The position numbers and the translations under genes were made by a program. The notes beneath the pieces were generated by a model. It saw nothing but the letters and a program-made list of their open reading frames with translations, did no database searches and had not been told where the DNA came from. Shown one piece after another: positions 43,357 through 55,254 of a DNA stretch of 64,000 nt. How positions within the stretch are numbered: the first letter of the stretch is position 1; every line of letters starts with the position of its first letter. Source of the stretch: Setomelanomma holmii (taxonomy: Eukaryota; Ascomycota; Dothideomycetes; Pleosporales; Phaeosphaeriaceae); the NCBI GenBank assembly GCA_010015745.1, contig ML978189.1, positions 1-64,000 on the forward strand, given 5' to 3'.

Positions 43357-44161
43357 GACTGCTCGGGCGATGTGCGCCTGAGCAAGTCTTTGCTCGGCGT
43401 ATGTAGGGTTTTATTCTTCGCAAGTTGGTCTAATTCTGCGCAATGTGCGCAAGGTCGCAACTTGATATACGACTTTAGAAGCGCTGTCGATCTTGCCGTT
43501 GGAGAGACTGGCGCAGAGGGAAGAGCATGCAGACCCGTGTCGACCGTGCTGAGGGTAGAGTCGGAGTCCTAGCGCGGAGGCGAATCTCACCATGGCCTCC
43601 AAGACAGTCAAACGGGCGCACCAATGCAAAACCAGCTGAGATCTGAGGTAAGAAGGTGATAGATTGCATATGAGAAATGCCTTCAACGACTGAGTCTCCG
43701 TCTCACACCAGTACCATCAAAGCACCCGTACACGCAAGCTCCCAACATTGATGACTAAGCAACACATGACGCAACGCCGAATATGCAACTGTTACCAATG
43801 GATATACGTAGGAAATAGGACGGTCTGGCTGGTGTACCTGCCCCAACCACGCTGCATGCTCTCGCTCCTTTAAAAGATCTTCCAACTGCATACACGACGG
43901 TACCTTCTCGCTCGCCAAAAGGGGTATCCGCTGAAACGAATATCTCGCTATGCTGATGCGCTTAGGCCCATTATAAACACAAACAAGCCCAGAATGACTC
44001 TCACTCATGCCGAGCCCGTTTGTTTGGGAGTCAGCTGGAATGACTTCTTAGCAGTAACTGTGACATCCATTAGCTTCGACTCAAGATCGGCGGCATGCGC
44101 AGGAATAACAAGGATACAGATACAGGAAGGCACGCCGACTCACATATCTCGCACCACAAAC
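43357..44161. other. Intergenic between LPAELR gene and histidine kinase
   Basis: No gene recognised. It includes the promoter of the LPAELR gene and the 3' region of the kinase gene. An open stretch on the minus strand just upstream of 44038 (reading SKLMDVTVTAKKSFQL...) could be an alternative terminal exon of the kinase, but I found no good acceptor. Confidence 0.4.
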
Positions 44162-47100
44162 TCATAAAGCATAGGACAACGAACGTACCCGCTCCACATT
44201 CTCATCTGTCTGGTCGACAGCGAGCAGACTCGGGCTTTGCGCCGACGCTTGGCCTCTTTCTGTAAAACCACGAGAGTCGAGTCCCGGTCGCTTCTTTGGC
44301 GTCGCAGCCGGACTAGCGACGTTAATGTCAGGCATGGTGGGGGCGTGCTTCTCGTGGTCATACAGGGCGCCACCGAGGGTGGCGCAGCGGAGGATGGTTT
44401 GGATGAGCTGATTCTGCCGTAGAGGCTTGGATAGGTAATCCTTTTGCCGTTAGTAGATGTTGGTGATGACAGGACGAGGACGACACTTACGTCCATCTGA
44501 GCGGCGAGACATTTCTCACGGTCGCCGACCATGGCATGGGCAGTGAGAGCAATAACGGGCGTCGAAGGGATGCCGTTCTCGCGTTCCCATTCCCTGATTT
44601 TCGCGGTGGCTTCGAAACCTCCCATTACAGGCATTTGCACGTCCATGAGCACGCAGTCGAAGCGCTTCTTCTGGATGTGCTGTAAGGCCTCAAGGCCGTT
44701 GTTCGCCACAGTGACCCTGTGGTGGTACTTCTCCAGGATTCTTACAGCAAGCTTTTGGTTGACAGCATTATCTTCCGCAAGTAGGATCTGGAACGACTTC
44801 GAGTGGTCCGAGACAAGAGGCGCTGCACGACCATCCAGGGCTGGAATGAGTGCGTTGCCCAAATCTATTGGCAAGCAAGGTGTGGTCATGTAGCTTGAAA
44901 TGCCATTCTCAAGGGCAGACCGCAGACTAATCGACACGCGTGGCGTAAGCATGACAAGTGGAATGTACTTGAAGCGCTCGGCGATCCTGAGCTCGCGTGC
45001 GGTTCGGTCATTGTCAACGATGACGCAGTCAAATGGCATATCAGCCCTCTTGTCAGACCCAGGAACCTGGTCGACTGAGTTGACGACCATTGGAACGAGG
45101 TCGAGCTGCTTGAGATGCTCAGAGATCTGATCCGAGAAGTTCGTCTGGCTTTGATCGATGAAGAGCACTGTGTGACCTCTGTACGCAGTAAGTTGAGGTC
45201 GAATCGCGCTCAAGTCTTCTTTGCCTAGACGGACTCTGCATGTGAAATAGAAGACACTGCCTTTGCCAAAGTCAGACTCGACCCACATGCGGCCGCCCAT
45301 AAGGGTGACGAGACGCTTGGAGATCGACAACCCAAGACCGGTACCACCAAACTTCCTGGTGGTGGAGCCATCGGCTTGCTGGAAGGTGTCAAAAATCAGA
45401 TTGAGCTTATCGCCACGGATACCTATACCCGTGTCGGACACAGCGAATTGGAAGACATATTGGTCTGGGCCGCAATCTTGCTCCTGTGCCATTGATATGG
45501 CAACCTTGACCTCTCCGTGCTCAGTGAACTTGATCGCATTGCCGACGAGGTTCAGAATGATCTGTCTCAACCTGAAGGAGTCGCCGATAACGTAGTCCGG
45601 AACCTTGTACGACACATCGTATGCAAGATTGAGCTTTCGCTCATTCGCTCTCGATGCCAAGGACTTCAATGCGTTGAAGATGGTACCTCGCATCGAGAAT
45701 GGAATCTCTTCCATGACCATACGGTTCGCTTCGATCTTGGAAATGTCGAGAATGTCATCGATGATGGTCAATAGCTGACCCGCCAAGTTATGAACGATAG
45801 TCAACATCTCGCGCTGTGCGTGTGTAAGGTCGGTGTCGAGTGTGAGCTGCGTCATTCCGATGATACCGTTCATGGGAGTTCGAATCTCGTGAGACATGTT
45901 GGCCAAGAATTCAGACTTTGTCTTGTTGGCCAACTCAGCTGCTTCTCTTGCTGCCGTGTTTCTTTGAATACTCTCTCGTAGACTTGACACCATCTGGTTG
46001 ATCTTCCTCTTCAGCTCGTCCATCTCACCAGAGGCTTCGACGGTAATCTGTGTGAATTTGCCTTCCATAGCAGCATTCGTGATGTCACCAAAAGCACGCA
46101 CTTGAGACGTCAAGTTCTGTGCCATTGTGTTGACGTCCGTTGTGATCTCCTTCCATCTTCCGTCGATGTCGCGCACGTCTGCTTGGCCTCCCATCTTGCC
46201 ATCCACACCGACGTCGCGGGCGACGCGCTTCACGGCCAGTGACCATTCGTCCAGTCTCATGACCATGTCGTTAATTGTGTCCTTGAGCAGGCGAATCTCT
46301 CCTTCCGCATCAACATGCACTCTTCTGCTCATGTCTCCTTTAGCGATGGCTTGTGTGACTTCTGAGATACTCCGCACTTGTAATGTGAGATTCTGGGCCA
46401 TAGTGTTGACATTGTTCGTGAGGTCCTTCCACTTGCCCTCCACGTTGTCGACTTGCGCTTGACCGCCGAGGATACCGTCTGTGCCGACTTCTCGTGCAAC
46501 CTTGCTAACTTCCTGGGCGAACGTGTTTAGCCGGTCGACCATGGTGTTGATGGTAATTTTCAAGGACAAAATTTCACCCTGCACTTCAGCCTTGACTTTT
46601 CTGCTAAGATCACCTCGCGCAACAGCGGTTGTGACTTCTGCAATTTCTCGCACTTGTGTTGTCAGATTCATGGCCATACCGTTGACATTTTCAGTCAGAT
46701 CTTTCCATGTTCCCTCTACACCATGGACAGTAGCCTGGCCACCCAGTCGTCCTTCGGAACCGACCTCTCGAGCAATCTTGGTCACTTCATGGGCGAATTG
46801 TTGCAGTTGGTCGACCATGCGATTGATGGTGTTTTTGAGCTCCAAGATTTCGCCCTTACACTCTGCTTCGACTTTTCGGTTGAGATTTCCTTGTGCGACA
46901 GCAGTAGTCACTTGGGCGATGTCTCGCACTTGAGTGGTGAGGTTCTGCGCCATGGCGTTCACGTTGACCGTCAACTCATTCCACATGCCCTTTACACCAG
47001 CAATCTCAGCCTGGCCACCGAGCTTGCCTTCTGTGCCGACATCTCTAGCCACTTTCGTGACCTGTGTCGCAAATGACTGAAGCTGGTCCACCATAGTATT

Positions 47101-48191
47101 GATCGTTTGTTGCAGCTGCAAGATTTCTCCTCTTGCTGGACGTTCAATTTTCCTGCTCAGATCCCCATGGGCTACAGCTGTGGTGACCACAGCAATCTCG
47201 CGCACTTGTTCGGTGAGGTTCTTGGCCATCACATTGACTGCACGGGCGTGTTAGAGACGGGCCGATTCCAGGAACCTTAAAAATACGTACCGCTGTCCGT
47301 TAGTTCAGCCCATATACCAGCAACTCCAGGAAGGTTGGCTTGACCTCCAAGACGGCCCTCAGTACCGACTTCTCTAGCGAGGAATGTGACTTGACTGGCG
47401 AACTCCTGCAACTGGTCTACCATGGTGTTGATTGTGCGTTTGAAAAGGGTAATTTCAGGGTCCATCTCTTTAGCGTGAATTAAGACTTTCTTGCTCAGAT
47501 CGCCCATAGCGACCGCTGTGACGATGGCGCCGATCTCTCGAAGCGCCTTTTGGAAAGCGAGATTGGCCTGCTGGTGCTTGCCCAGTTCCCGCTTCAGCGC
47601 TCCAATGTCTTCAATACCGTGCTCAAATGCCATGTTCTGGTTGTTCAATTGCTTATTGACCTCGGCGGACAAGTTGTCGATGTGCTCGCGCTGGTTCTTA
47701 ATCTGGTCGGCTTGCTGGTTCAGATGGTCGCGGAGATAGGAGAGTTGCTGCTCTGTGAGCGCAGCAGCAGGCACCTCGTTGTCGCCATTTGACTCTTTTG
47801 CGGCCAGCCAGTTGCTCACCCACAGCGCTCGATCTTTGTTTGAGCCTCGGCGGGCGTGTCCTGATGGGCCACTGTTGCCGCGGAAGGCTCCTGTCGGTGT
47901 GTACACGAGGCCATCCTCAGGCGGTTCTCCAGCAGGTGTCATGGGCAGGGCTCCCGGGGCAGCGACAGCCTTGCTCTTGTGCTCCAGCAGTGCTATTCTT
48001 GCAGCGAGTGCGGCGAGCTCCTGCTCAAGGTGAGCCTTCTCGGCACTTTCTGGGCCGGGCAAGGCGATGGGTGTCGCCTTTGCGCCATTTGCGGCTATCT
48101 GTGCGCCAAATGATGGCTCGCGAGCCGGATCATACTGGCGGGCGAGGTTCTTGATGAAGTCGGCGACGCCAGTATATGTTTCGGCAGTCAT
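44162..48191 (-). CDS. nik1: Class III hybrid histidine kinase (NIK1/OS-1 type)
   Basis: Three exons, 48191-47291, 47237-44491 and 44440-44162, encode 1,308 residues, the usual length. The N-terminus is followed by six HAMP repeats (units with GDLS(R/K)K(V/I) and GGQA, about residues 230-700). Next are the HisKA domain with phospho-acceptor His in NMSHEIRTPMNG (about 752), the HATPase with NLVGNAIKFTEHG, DTGIGI and GGTGLGLSISKRL, and a receiver with acidic LAEDNAVNQK, phospho-acceptor Asp in LMDVQMP (about 1164) and Lys in LSKPLRQ, the latter made by the last splice. The kinase is cytosolic and feeds the HOG osmotic-stress MAPK pathway. The family is the target through which phenylpyrrole and dicarboximide fungicides act. 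No lesion is seen. The exact C-terminus after LAVDQTDENVERV is uncertain, since another intron is possible. Confidence 0.93.
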
Positions 48192-49633
48192 CGCGACGGC
48201 GAGAGAGTGACTGTCGGCGGCGTGCTAGATGCGCATTTGGGACAGGGAGGGACAGGCGCGTGCAGCCTCGTGGTGTCGAAAAGTAGGCGTGGAGGGAGGG
48301 ACAGCAGCACTCTCAGGCACAGAGATGCTGCCAGCAAGGCTAGACGGCGTCTTAAAGCGAAGGGGGCCCCGCGAGGTAACGGCGCCGGAACGTTGGCGTG
48401 GGCAAAAGATGGTAGGCGCTCCTGCTGATGCACGATGTTGGTAGCGGAGAACTGGGGAACACGCAGCAAGTAGGTCCCGGGCGACTCTCACGATGGCGAG
48501 GATGGCAGGAAGGAGCGGTGCAGACTCAGCAGAGGTCATCAATCGTATCCAAGACGTACAGCTACGGAACCTCTCAAGGGATCGGCGATAGCACTTCCTC
48601 CTCTGCACACAAAGGGCGACTTGCCAACCACGGCCTGTCAGTCGCGGAGCTAGGCTGTAGCGAGCAGACCCTAGGCCCACTCTCCCACCCACCGCGAGCC
48701 TGCATCCAGCATTCAAGCCCGTCCGCCGCGCGTGGCTCTCATTGTGCCGCTCGGCGCACCAGCCGTCAAGGCGAGTCACAAAGAGTCTGTCACTCATACG
48801 CTCCTTCACCGTCATTGTCTGCCCCTTGGAGCACCGCAGCGATGCCGCGGTGACGTCATAGGGCCTCTGCGCAGATTCCTCAGTCAGGCGTAAGATGAGG
48901 TGTCACTCATGTTCGCGCCAGGCTTGCCCTCGCTCAGCAGCTCCCGCAATCTTGGAGTCCCATGAAGAAGCATGACCGTTTTAGCCCGCCAGCGCAGCCA
49001 GCAAATCACCTCTCCGCCGAGTGCACCGACAGCGAATAGGGGTAATTTGCCACACTTTCGGCGCCAGAGTGGACTGCGTGGAGCGCAGACACGAGGTGAC
49101 TGTCGTCAAGGGTTCCGCCCGATACGGCAGTGATAGCCTTCACGAGCACCATCTTCGGGCTGGCATCGAATTTCCACATGCCTCTCCAAACGCTGCTCCA
49201 AACATGTTCATTTGTGCAATTTGAGCCGTCCTTGTTTGATCGCCACCGCCGTACACTCTCAATGTGTTTCAAGTGCATGATTGCGCCGGCGATCAGCGGC
49301 TTATCGATCACTGCAGATTGAGGAGAGCGAGATGGTGGGGTACGGTGCATGCTGTGTTCGGCGCAACACGAACTTTTGGTATGAAGTTTGGGAGCTGCGT
49401 GTCCGTTGGTTTCAGGGTCTTTCCTAGTCTTGGTAGCGCTGCTTAAGCGTGGATTCGCCGGCATTAATCTTCCAAGCGAATGCTACTACTTGATGTTGGC
49501 CGCATCACGTGAGGCTATCGCATGCATCTTCATGTGCTGTGTTGCTTCACTTTTGATCATCTACACCGCAGATGCGTCAAGATGCGCAGCTATCCGCTTC
49601 ATTATTACGTTTCTTGGGTATCATCCTCCAAGG
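48192..49633. other. Long intergenic/leader region of the histidine kinase
   Basis: About 1.4 kb. ORFs up to 196 codons on both strands (for example 48225-48815 minus) overlap each other and show no family motif. GC-rich near the kinase start. Probably a long promoter and 5' leader, with possible short upstream ORFs. Confidence 0.45.
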
Positions 49634-51274
49634 CTACCTCAACTTCTTTGCGTGTGCGACTAGACTCTCGATGACCTGCTCGAATGCATCCTTATCACCC
49701 AGCGCACTCTCCATGCGCTTCTGCCAATACTCAAAAACTTCATTCGCTTTGATCTGCAGCCCTTTCAACTTTTCAATGTGCTGTTCTAATTCCTCTTTTG
49801 TAAAGTTCTGCAGCGCGGCATCTGTGGTAGCGCACAGCATCGTCGTTGAGCTGATGTCTAGCTCGGGCGGCGGAGGCGGCCCTTTTCTCTTCTGGTTGGG
49901 CTTCGATGCAGATGAGTCAAGTGACGTGGTTGATGCGTTCTCACCCTCCCGCTTAACACGTCCGAGCGCGCCGTTGCGTCCATCTGAAGAGGGGCGGGGT
50001 GACTTCTCGCCAGGTACGTGAATGGATGGTAGGATAAGTTTCTTCTGCTTGGAGGCTGGTAGTATCTCGTCAAGGTCCACTGGTACGCCAAGAGATACTA
50101 AGAACATGCGCCGTATGCGGGAGCGCACCCAGTCGGGTGGTTGTAATGGCGGGGGTGCAACAAGTTGTGTCCATAGCGATTTGCTGCGCTCGGTAAGGAA
50201 AATAGATCTGGCATCCTCGGCCGCTATTATGCTAGGTATTTCTTGCAAGGACGGATAGATCTCGTTGATATATGGATGGGTAGCACTGATGACGTCTTCC
50301 AAAGTTTCGAGAGCATCGAAATTCAATACGGGCTGTGCAGGGCTGTGTCAGTGGTGCATCACTTAGGGCAATCGTGCAAGGCAAATATAGGACTGGGCTG
50401 GTATTGAAGCACTTACAGGACCCGGAGAAGAGGCAGGTACGGGAGGCTGATCTGGGGGCTTATCAAACGAAGTCTCTGCTTGTTCCTCGCCTTGTTGAAA
50501 CCCATCGTCAAAGTCCCCAAAATCATCGTCGCCTTCCCCTCCCTCCTCAAACTCGTCGAATTCACCAAAACCATCATCATCAGCAGCAGGAAAGTCGTCG
50601 TTATCATCGTCTTCTGCTTTATGGGCATCAGAAGCATCAAAGGCAGGGTCGTCTGCGGCGTCGTCTGGACTTATGGGAGACCTATTTGAGGCAGTTGGCG
50701 ACCCTTCTTCCGTCAATGGTACGCAGGTGGCACCAGGAATGCCCTACGTACCTTCGGACTTGCGATGTGGAGGCTCAGGTGCTTTGACGATAACGTCGGG
50801 CTCTGCATCCGCCAGACGTTGCTGGTGTGCAAGAGTACCGGGGACGTCACCGTAGCCTGGCTTATCAGGATCGATCTTCTCGACTACAGTTCTTGGGACA
50901 GGTGTTCCTCCAGGCGTGAGGGGCCGATCGCTAGCACTGACCCGTGAAGCACTGCGGCTTCGCGAGCCCTCTGGTACAATCTCAACCTCATCTGGCACGG
51001 CATCTTGCGTTCGCTTCTGATAGGCATCTGTTCCTGGTACTTCTCCATGAGCTGGAGCGTCATCGACACGTTCGACTCTTGTGATCGGTATGGGTGAGGT
51101 TGCCTCGTTCCGGCTGGTCTGGCCTTCTGATGCATCAGAGAAGTGCTCGTCGCTGGACGCGTCGTCTATATAAACGTTAGAAAAATGTATGGTGACGTAG
51201 TGGCTTCACTTACCTAGCTCCTTCGCACCTGGGTCATCCGTGACGATTCGTGGCGGCGCTAGATCGTTGGTCAT
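49634..51274 (-). CDS. Laa2/aftiphilin-like clathrin-AP-1 accessory protein
   Basis: Four exons, 51274-51214, 51165-50752, 50664-50417 and 50332-49634, encode 473 residues with all junctions in frame. The start is MTNDLAPPRIVTDDPGAKEL. The first half is acidic and disordered (SSDEHFSDASEG, DPDKPGYGDVPG). Exon 3 carries repeated acidic phenylalanine motifs (FGEFDEFEEG, DDFGDFDDGF), which are typical of adaptor-ear and clathrin-binding sequences in aftiphilin and fungal Laa2 (YBL010C family). The second half has a helical domain starting NFDALETLEDVISATHP and a C-terminal coiled coil (LEQHIEKLKGLQIKANEVFE). Expected role: trafficking between Golgi and endosomes with AP-1. The 50751-50665 intron (87 bp) was chosen because it alone keeps the acidic motif frame. 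Head-to-head with nsp1. Confidence 0.78.
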
Positions 51275-51802
51275 GTTGCTGCAGTATGGCTCTGCTTCGT
51301 GTACTGATGGTGTAGTACTTGTATTAAGTGGCCAAAGTGAATAGAACGCAGTCGAGAAGCACAAGTCACGGCGTCAAGAGTTATAAGCAAGGACGAGGCA
51401 GTGCACCGACTGCGGCTCCTATCAGTCTAACAGTAAGGTGTCGTCGTCAAGTCTCAGGCACGCATAGGAAACAGCGGGGCCGTCGGTCTGGAAGCTCCCA
51501 GAATCGACCAACCAGGTGCTGCTGGGAACAACGATTCTCCGAAGCTACCCTTGCACCCATGCGCCTGTTTGCCTAACTTTTGGCAGCTGCGACATTGACG
51601 CGACGTAACGACGTGAACAACTCCGTCAAACCCACGCTCACTTTCTTCCGAACACCGACAATACTTCGTGCTCGACCTAGCGACTTAGCGATTGAAACGC
51701 CGATCAATTGCGGGACAACTGCTAGCTTGCAGTTCATGTAAACAGTTCCCACGATCAACTGCAACAACACCGCAACACAGCCTCCCCATCACATCGCGCA
51801 AT
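51275..51802. promoter_or_regulatory. Shared divergent promoter, Laa2-like gene and nsp1
   Basis: 528 bp between two outward-facing ATGs. No defined motif recognised. Confidence 0.45.
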
Positions 51803-54124
51803 ATGTCGGGCTTCACATTTGGACAGGGGAACGCCGGTGCCACGCCGAACAAGTCTTTGTTCGGTGCTGCTAACACATCTGGCGGATCAACTCCAGGTCT
51901 CTTCGGCACGGCCAATACTTCCAGCGCAGGCGCAAGCACACCCGCCGCTGGCTCCACTTTGTTTGGAGGAGGATCAAATACTGGCACGTCGAACCTCTTT
52001 GGTGGTGGCGCATCCAGTACGCCCGCCGCAAGCAAACCTGGAGGAGGTCTCTTTGGTGGTGGTGGAGCTACATCAGGCACGACGTCCACACTGTTTGGAG
52101 GCAGCGGTCAGAGCAAGCCCGCTACAGATACTGCGAAGCCCGGTGGCATATTCGGAGGAGGATTCGGAAATCCTCCCAGCGGGGCCACGTCGTCAGCACC
52201 ATCATTTGGGTTCAATACCACTTGTAAGGGTCTTGTCTAAGCATTCCTCGCGTATCACGGCTAACAAGGAACCGCAGCCTCCACACCCGCGGCCACTCCC
52301 GCAGCACCTAAGACGGCCTCTTTCCTATCCTCGACCACTCCCGCTGGCGCTCCTCCTGGCCCTGGTCTCTTTGGTGGGCAGAACAACCAGGCAGGCGGAA
52401 GCACGCAAACTGGCTCGACCCTGTTCGGAGGACAAAAGACTCAAGCTGGGAACAGCTCGCAGCCGGGTACCACACTTTTTGGCGGCCAAAACACGCAGTC
52501 TGGCGGAAGCACTCAGGCACCCTCTCTCTTCGGCGCGAAACCTGCAACGACTTCGGGCGCAAGTAGCCCAAGCCTTTTCGGTGGTGCAGCGGGAGCGAAG
52601 CCTTTGGGAAGCTCTGCGCCAGGTTCGAATCTATTTGGTGGGAACAAAGACACCTCGGCGGGTGTAGACAAAGCGACCACTCCTGCCTCGTCAGCACCAT
52701 CGAACCTCTTTGGCAGTGCAAGTGCTCAGCCGAAAACAGCTGATGCCACTCCACAATCATCACTGTTCGGGGGCGCTGCGCCTTCTTCCACACCGGCAAG
52801 CAAGGCTCCCACCTTCAGCCTAGGCGGAACTCCAGCGGCCCCAGCTTCGTCACAACCGGCTTCAAACATGCCTTCCTTCAGTCTGGGCGGAAACACCGCA
52901 GCTTCATCATCCACAGCTCCCACTCCAAGCTTGTTCTCCACGGGAGGATCCAGCACTGGCGCAACCACAGGCGGCAGTACTCTCTTCAGCAAGCCTGCTG
53001 CTTCTACGCCTAGCAGTATGCCAACAGCAGGTGGAGCCACGACTACGACAGCAGCAAGCGCAGCTGCAGCTACGAGTGCACCAGCTCCATCATTATTCTC
53101 AGGCCTTGGTGGCGGAAGTTCTGCTCCAGCTGCGTCAGGAGCAACCACAGCTACAAGCAGTGCGCCAGGTCTATTTAATCTCGGAGGCGCGAAACCTGCC
53201 ACAAGTGCTGCACAACCGTCCACATCCACTTCAACCAGCCAGCCCACACCATCACTCGGAAGTACGACTAATGATGCAGCAAAGCTTGGTGGGCTCGCTA
53301 GCTCCACCGCAGGTCCGGCACCCTCAGCACAGTCTCGACTTAAGAACAAGAGCATGGACGAGATCATTACACGATGGGCTGCAGATCTTTCGAAGTACCA
53401 GAAGGAGTTTCAAACACAGGCGGAGACCGTGGCAAAGTGGGACCGAGCATTGGTGGAGAATTCCGATAAGGTTCGACAGCTCTATTCCAAGACCTTCCAA
53501 GCCGAGCGTGACGCAGCTGAAGTTGAGCGGCAATTGACGATGATGGAGGAGAATCAGCAAGAGCTTGACTCATATCTAGACCGGTATGAGAAGGAGATTG
53601 AGAACCTCATGGGACGGCACGGCGTCAGTGGCAAATCTGATGGTCTGAGGGGTCCTGATCAAGAGCGCGAGAGGACGTAAGTTTGCTGCTTGACTCTACC
53701 ATGACATGTCTGGCTAACTGGGAAACAGCTACAAACTGGCCGAGAAGCTGTCCGACCGTCTCAACGAGCTGAACAAGGATCTCACCGAGATGATCGAGGA
53801 AATTAACAGCACATCGCAAACGCTCAGCAAGACTGGCAAGCCCGATGATCCCGTAAATTTATACTCCACTCCTTACATTGAACTCGCAGAACGCTAACAA
53901 CACCACAGCTCACAAAGGTCGTCCGCGTTCTCAATTCACAACTCTCGCAACTCCAACTGATCGACTCTGGCGCCTCACAGCTCCAAGAAAAGATCAGCAA
54001 AGCCCAAAAGGAGAGCCAGCACGTCGGCGTAAATGGCTGGAACGGCCTCGGCTCTAACCCCGCAGACGACTTTTATCGCAGCTACCGCGGCAACCGGACT
54101 GAGCGGTTTGGCGGCGTCTTGTAG
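51803..54124 (+). CDS. nsp1: Nucleoporin Nsp1 (FG nucleoporin with coiled-coil C-terminus)
   Basis: Four exons, 51803-52223, 52278-53676, 53729-53852 and 53909-54124, encode 719 residues. The N-terminal 480 or so residues are FG-repeat sequence: many LFGG, LFGA and SLGG units within Ser/Thr/Ala/Gly-rich spacers, starting MSGFTFGQG. The C-terminal part begins with SRLKNKSMDEIITRW (about residue 510), the conserved Nsp1 C-domain, and continues through a long coiled coil (EFQTQAETVAKWDRALVENS ... NQQELDSYLDRYEKEIE) to FYRSYRGNRTERFGGVL. Nsp1 anchors in the central channel of the nuclear pore with Nup57/Nup49 and in the Nup82 complex, and its FG repeats form the transport barrier. The ATG at 51803 was chosen over an upstream in-frame ATG at 51692 because MSGFTFG is the conserved start. 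Confidence 0.93.
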
Positions 54125-54745
54125 AGTGGGAATGTCGTGAAGTGTGTCAAGAAGGCACAGAGCGGACATGTAGCGCCGAAGGCGCAGGTAGTGCAAAGCG
54201 CAGAAAAGGTTCTCACTAAAACTGAGTTGGGATACGAAGTCAGTGGAGGGGAAGAGGGCGCTTCTGGAAGTGACGAGACATCGTCATGGACGAACGTGTA
54301 GGCTCGGCAATGTATAGTACAGTAGGACTTTCACCTGATGCACTGCATAATGTGGCGTCTTTGGTGGGAAATGGAAATGGAAATGAGGTTCTTCGCGATC
54401 GTCGTGCAGTGCCACTCTATGCACAAGTATGTGGTGCTCGCATGAAAAGCATGCATTCCATTTTCCTGCATGAGTAGTATGATTATGCCTAATACTTGCA
54501 ATACAAATCATGCATCGCATCCTCACATGTCGATTTTCAAATTTCTTTCACTCGTCGACTCGTTTCGATTTGCTCGTTGTCTTTAATGGCTAAACAAGGA
54601 CCGCGAGGTCAGTCTGTCGCTGTTCTACAAGATGCCATTTGCATATCCTCCAATCGACGTAACTGGGGAAGAAACGAGAAGCTTACTTCTGTTCACCCTG
54701 GCCCGACGCCGCGCCCTCATTGATGACATCGTCACTGTGTTGCTA
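54125..54745. other. Intergenic between convergent nsp1 and ATPase inhibitor genes
   Basis: 3' regions of both genes; no gene recognised. A short GGAAAT repeat lies at 54368-54386. Confidence 0.5.
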
Positions 54746-55254
54746 TCAGTTTTTGCTCATAGCACGTTCGGAGGGTGGTGCGCCGGGCGAGCTAGTGTAG
54801 GTGTTCGGGGGGGTAACTGACATGTGCTTGTCGAGGTCTTCGATGTGTTGGCGCTGTTGCTTGAGCTTTTCTTTGATGGCTAGGAGCCTGGTTGTAGTGT
54901 TAGCGGTGTTCTTGGCATTGTGAGTGTGGTTGAATAGTGTTCTCTTGCTAAGAGCCGCGTAGTGAAATGTGGGCGGTGGGCGGTGGGCGATGGGATGTAG
55001 GCGTACTTGGCCTTCTCTTCCTGGCGGATGTAGAAATCCTCGTTGGCGGCCTCACGCTTGGTGAAGGCATCACTGGTGTTTGCGTTAGCTGCTGTCCTTA
55101 TTCCTGTGCCATTGCTCACTTACCCTCCGACTTGTCCAGTTGGCCTCGAGGAACCAGATCCGGTGGCTCCCTCTGCCATTCGGCGAGCAGCGAAGGAGAA
55201 GTAGCGTGGTGCAGCGACGGAGCGCGCGCTCTTGATAATTGATGTGCGAAGCAT
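54746..55254 (-). CDS. inh1: Mitochondrial F1F0-ATPase inhibitor (IF1 family)
   Basis: Three exons, 55254-55124, 55072-55007 and 54887-54746, encode 112 residues. A mitochondrial targeting sequence (MLRTSIIKSARSVAAPRYFS, with Arg and no acidic residues) is followed by the IATP core: ATGSGSSRPTGQVGGDAF, then KREAANEDFYIRQEEKAK and the coiled coil LLAIKEKLKQQRQHIEDL. The core acts in the matrix, inserting into the F1 catalytic interface and blocking ATP hydrolysis when membrane potential falls. The C-terminal 25 residues (SVTPPNTYTSSPGAPP...) are a Pro/Ser extension not needed for the core. Each splice site preserves the core pattern, which supports the model. Convergent with nsp1 and head-to-head with the 14-3-3 gene. 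Confidence 0.88.

Noticed and set aside
48225..48815. 196-codon minus-strand ORF upstream of the histidine kinase
   Set aside because: Overlaps other ORFs on both strands in a GC-rich leader; composition Arg/Ser/Ala, no family motif.
52726..53367. 213-codon minus-strand ORF
   Set aside because: Complement of Nsp1 FG-repeat coding sequence; low complexity.
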